This document shows, piece by piece, positions 5,773-6,197 of a stretch of 6,197 bases of DNA. The position numbers were made by a program, and so were the translations under genes. Origin of the DNA: a bacterium (GTDB lineage Bacteria > Actinomycetota > Acidimicrobiia > Acidimicrobiales > Bin134). The notes under the pieces were generated by a model, which did no database searches, was not told where the DNA came from, and saw nothing but the letters and a program-made list of their open reading frames with translations. The DNA is taken from positions 1 through 6,197 of the forward strand of contig JAPPKI010000242.1 in NCBI GenBank assembly GCA_028820035.1, given 5' to 3'. Position 1 is the stretch's first letter. Each line of letters starts with the position of its first letter.

Positions 5773-6197
5773 GTTCAGAAGCCTTACAGCTTCCAATACC
5801 TCGGATTTTCGGAAATTCAGAGCGCCAGCTCTTGAAGCGTCTTGTGAATGAGGTACCGGTTGACATAGCTGAGATCGAGTCGACCACGACAGCATGCAGG
5901 GCTGCGCTGGCACTGCTACGTGATTTGAGGGCCCAAGGTTGGGATGTCGAATGGACACCAGACGCAATTGTCGTGTCTCCGCCGCAAAGCAACGACGACA
6001 TTGAGCAAGAGAAGGAGCGTGTTCGATTTCAAGAGCTGCTGAAGCGAGACGAGCAATTGCGTACTCCGTCTGTTCGCAAGTTCATAGAGGGAATGGAACG
6101 TCCGAGGGAGTGGGACGGCAGGTTCCGCTCAATCTTTGACTTGATGCGTGATGGCATTGAGCTCTCGGAGAAACTTGAGGTAGCGAACTCAGGGCAG
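5769..6197 (+). CDS. Partial protein resembling the N-terminus of DUF4338 (DruA-related) proteins; 3' end beyond the window
   Basis: ATG 5769 lies inside the end of the ATPase gene (ATGA overlap). The frame is open for 143 codons to the window end with no stop, so it is surely coding and truncated only by the window. Seen: an N-terminal part with a helix AACRAALALLRDLRAQGW-like in character (42-58); a short beta pair ending IVVSPP (67-72); a long charged helix EQEKERVRFQELLKRDEQL (79-97); then PSVRKFIEGMERPREW (100-115) and SIFDLMRDG (121-129). The 'RDEQLR-PSVR-FI-MERPR... SIF-LMRDG' order is what I remember from large DUF4338 proteins, the family of the Druantia component DruA. This is recall, not a search, and the DUF4338 core itself would lie beyond the window. 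Function is unknown; co-translation with the ATPase indicates a shared complex or pathway. Confidence 0.8.
   Translation, partial: MSSEALQLPIPRIFGNSERQLLKRLVNEVPVDIAEIESTTTACRAALALLRDLRAQGWDVEWTPDAIVVSPPQSNDDIEQEKERVRFQELLKRDEQLRTPSVRKFIEGMERPREWDGRFRSIFDLMRDGIELSEKLEVANSGQ

Noticed and set aside
5408..6001. Minus-strand open frames across the ATPase end and the last gene
   Set aside because: Ser/Arg-rich shadows; the plus strand has the ATGA-coupled gene with a helical, charged, protein-like composition.

Overview
The window is a piece of bacterial chromosome of moderately high GC. Its features fit an actinobacterium-like genome: GTG starts, tightly overlapping genes, an RNase E/G-family protein and a probably leaderless small regulator gene. 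That taxonomic guess is an inference from style, not from a marker gene. No rRNA, tRNA, CRISPR array or transposase was seen.

Layout. (1) Positions 1-2264 hold a minus-strand run, read right to left. It contains a probably broken small gene (2264-1810), an unrecognised 274-residue protein with a charged helical tail (1800-976), an inositol-monophosphatase-family phosphatase (979-149, GTG start overlapping the previous stop by 4 bases), and the start of another gene that runs off the left edge (120-1). (2) Positions 2341-3834 (+) hold a divergent RNase E/G-family endoribonuclease. It keeps both catalytic aspartates, has an N-terminal membrane anchor, and lacks the zinc-link and everything after it. 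It also lacks the Arg-Thr pair that senses 5'-monophosphate. A strong hairpin at 3849-3878 separates it from the next, convergent gene. (3) Positions 3935-6197 hold what looks like an accessory, probably defence-related, locus. A small ribbon-helix-helix-like protein on the minus strand is transcribed divergently from a plus-strand pair. The pair is a GHKL/MORC-like ATPase (4318-5772) and, overlapping it by ATGA, the first 143 codons of a protein that resembles the N-terminal part of DUF4338 (DruA-related) proteins and is cut by the window end.

How the parts may work together. The 59-base divergent gap and the codons beside it hold two face-to-face promoters and two short palindromes. The simplest reading is that the small protein is an autorepressor that also controls the ATPase operon. 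The ATPase would be the ATP-driven clamp or switch, and the DUF4338-like protein its translationally coupled partner. The function (anti-phage or other nucleic-acid surveillance) is inferred from family company, not shown by the sequence. Whether the membrane-tethered RNase belongs to the same island cannot be decided here.
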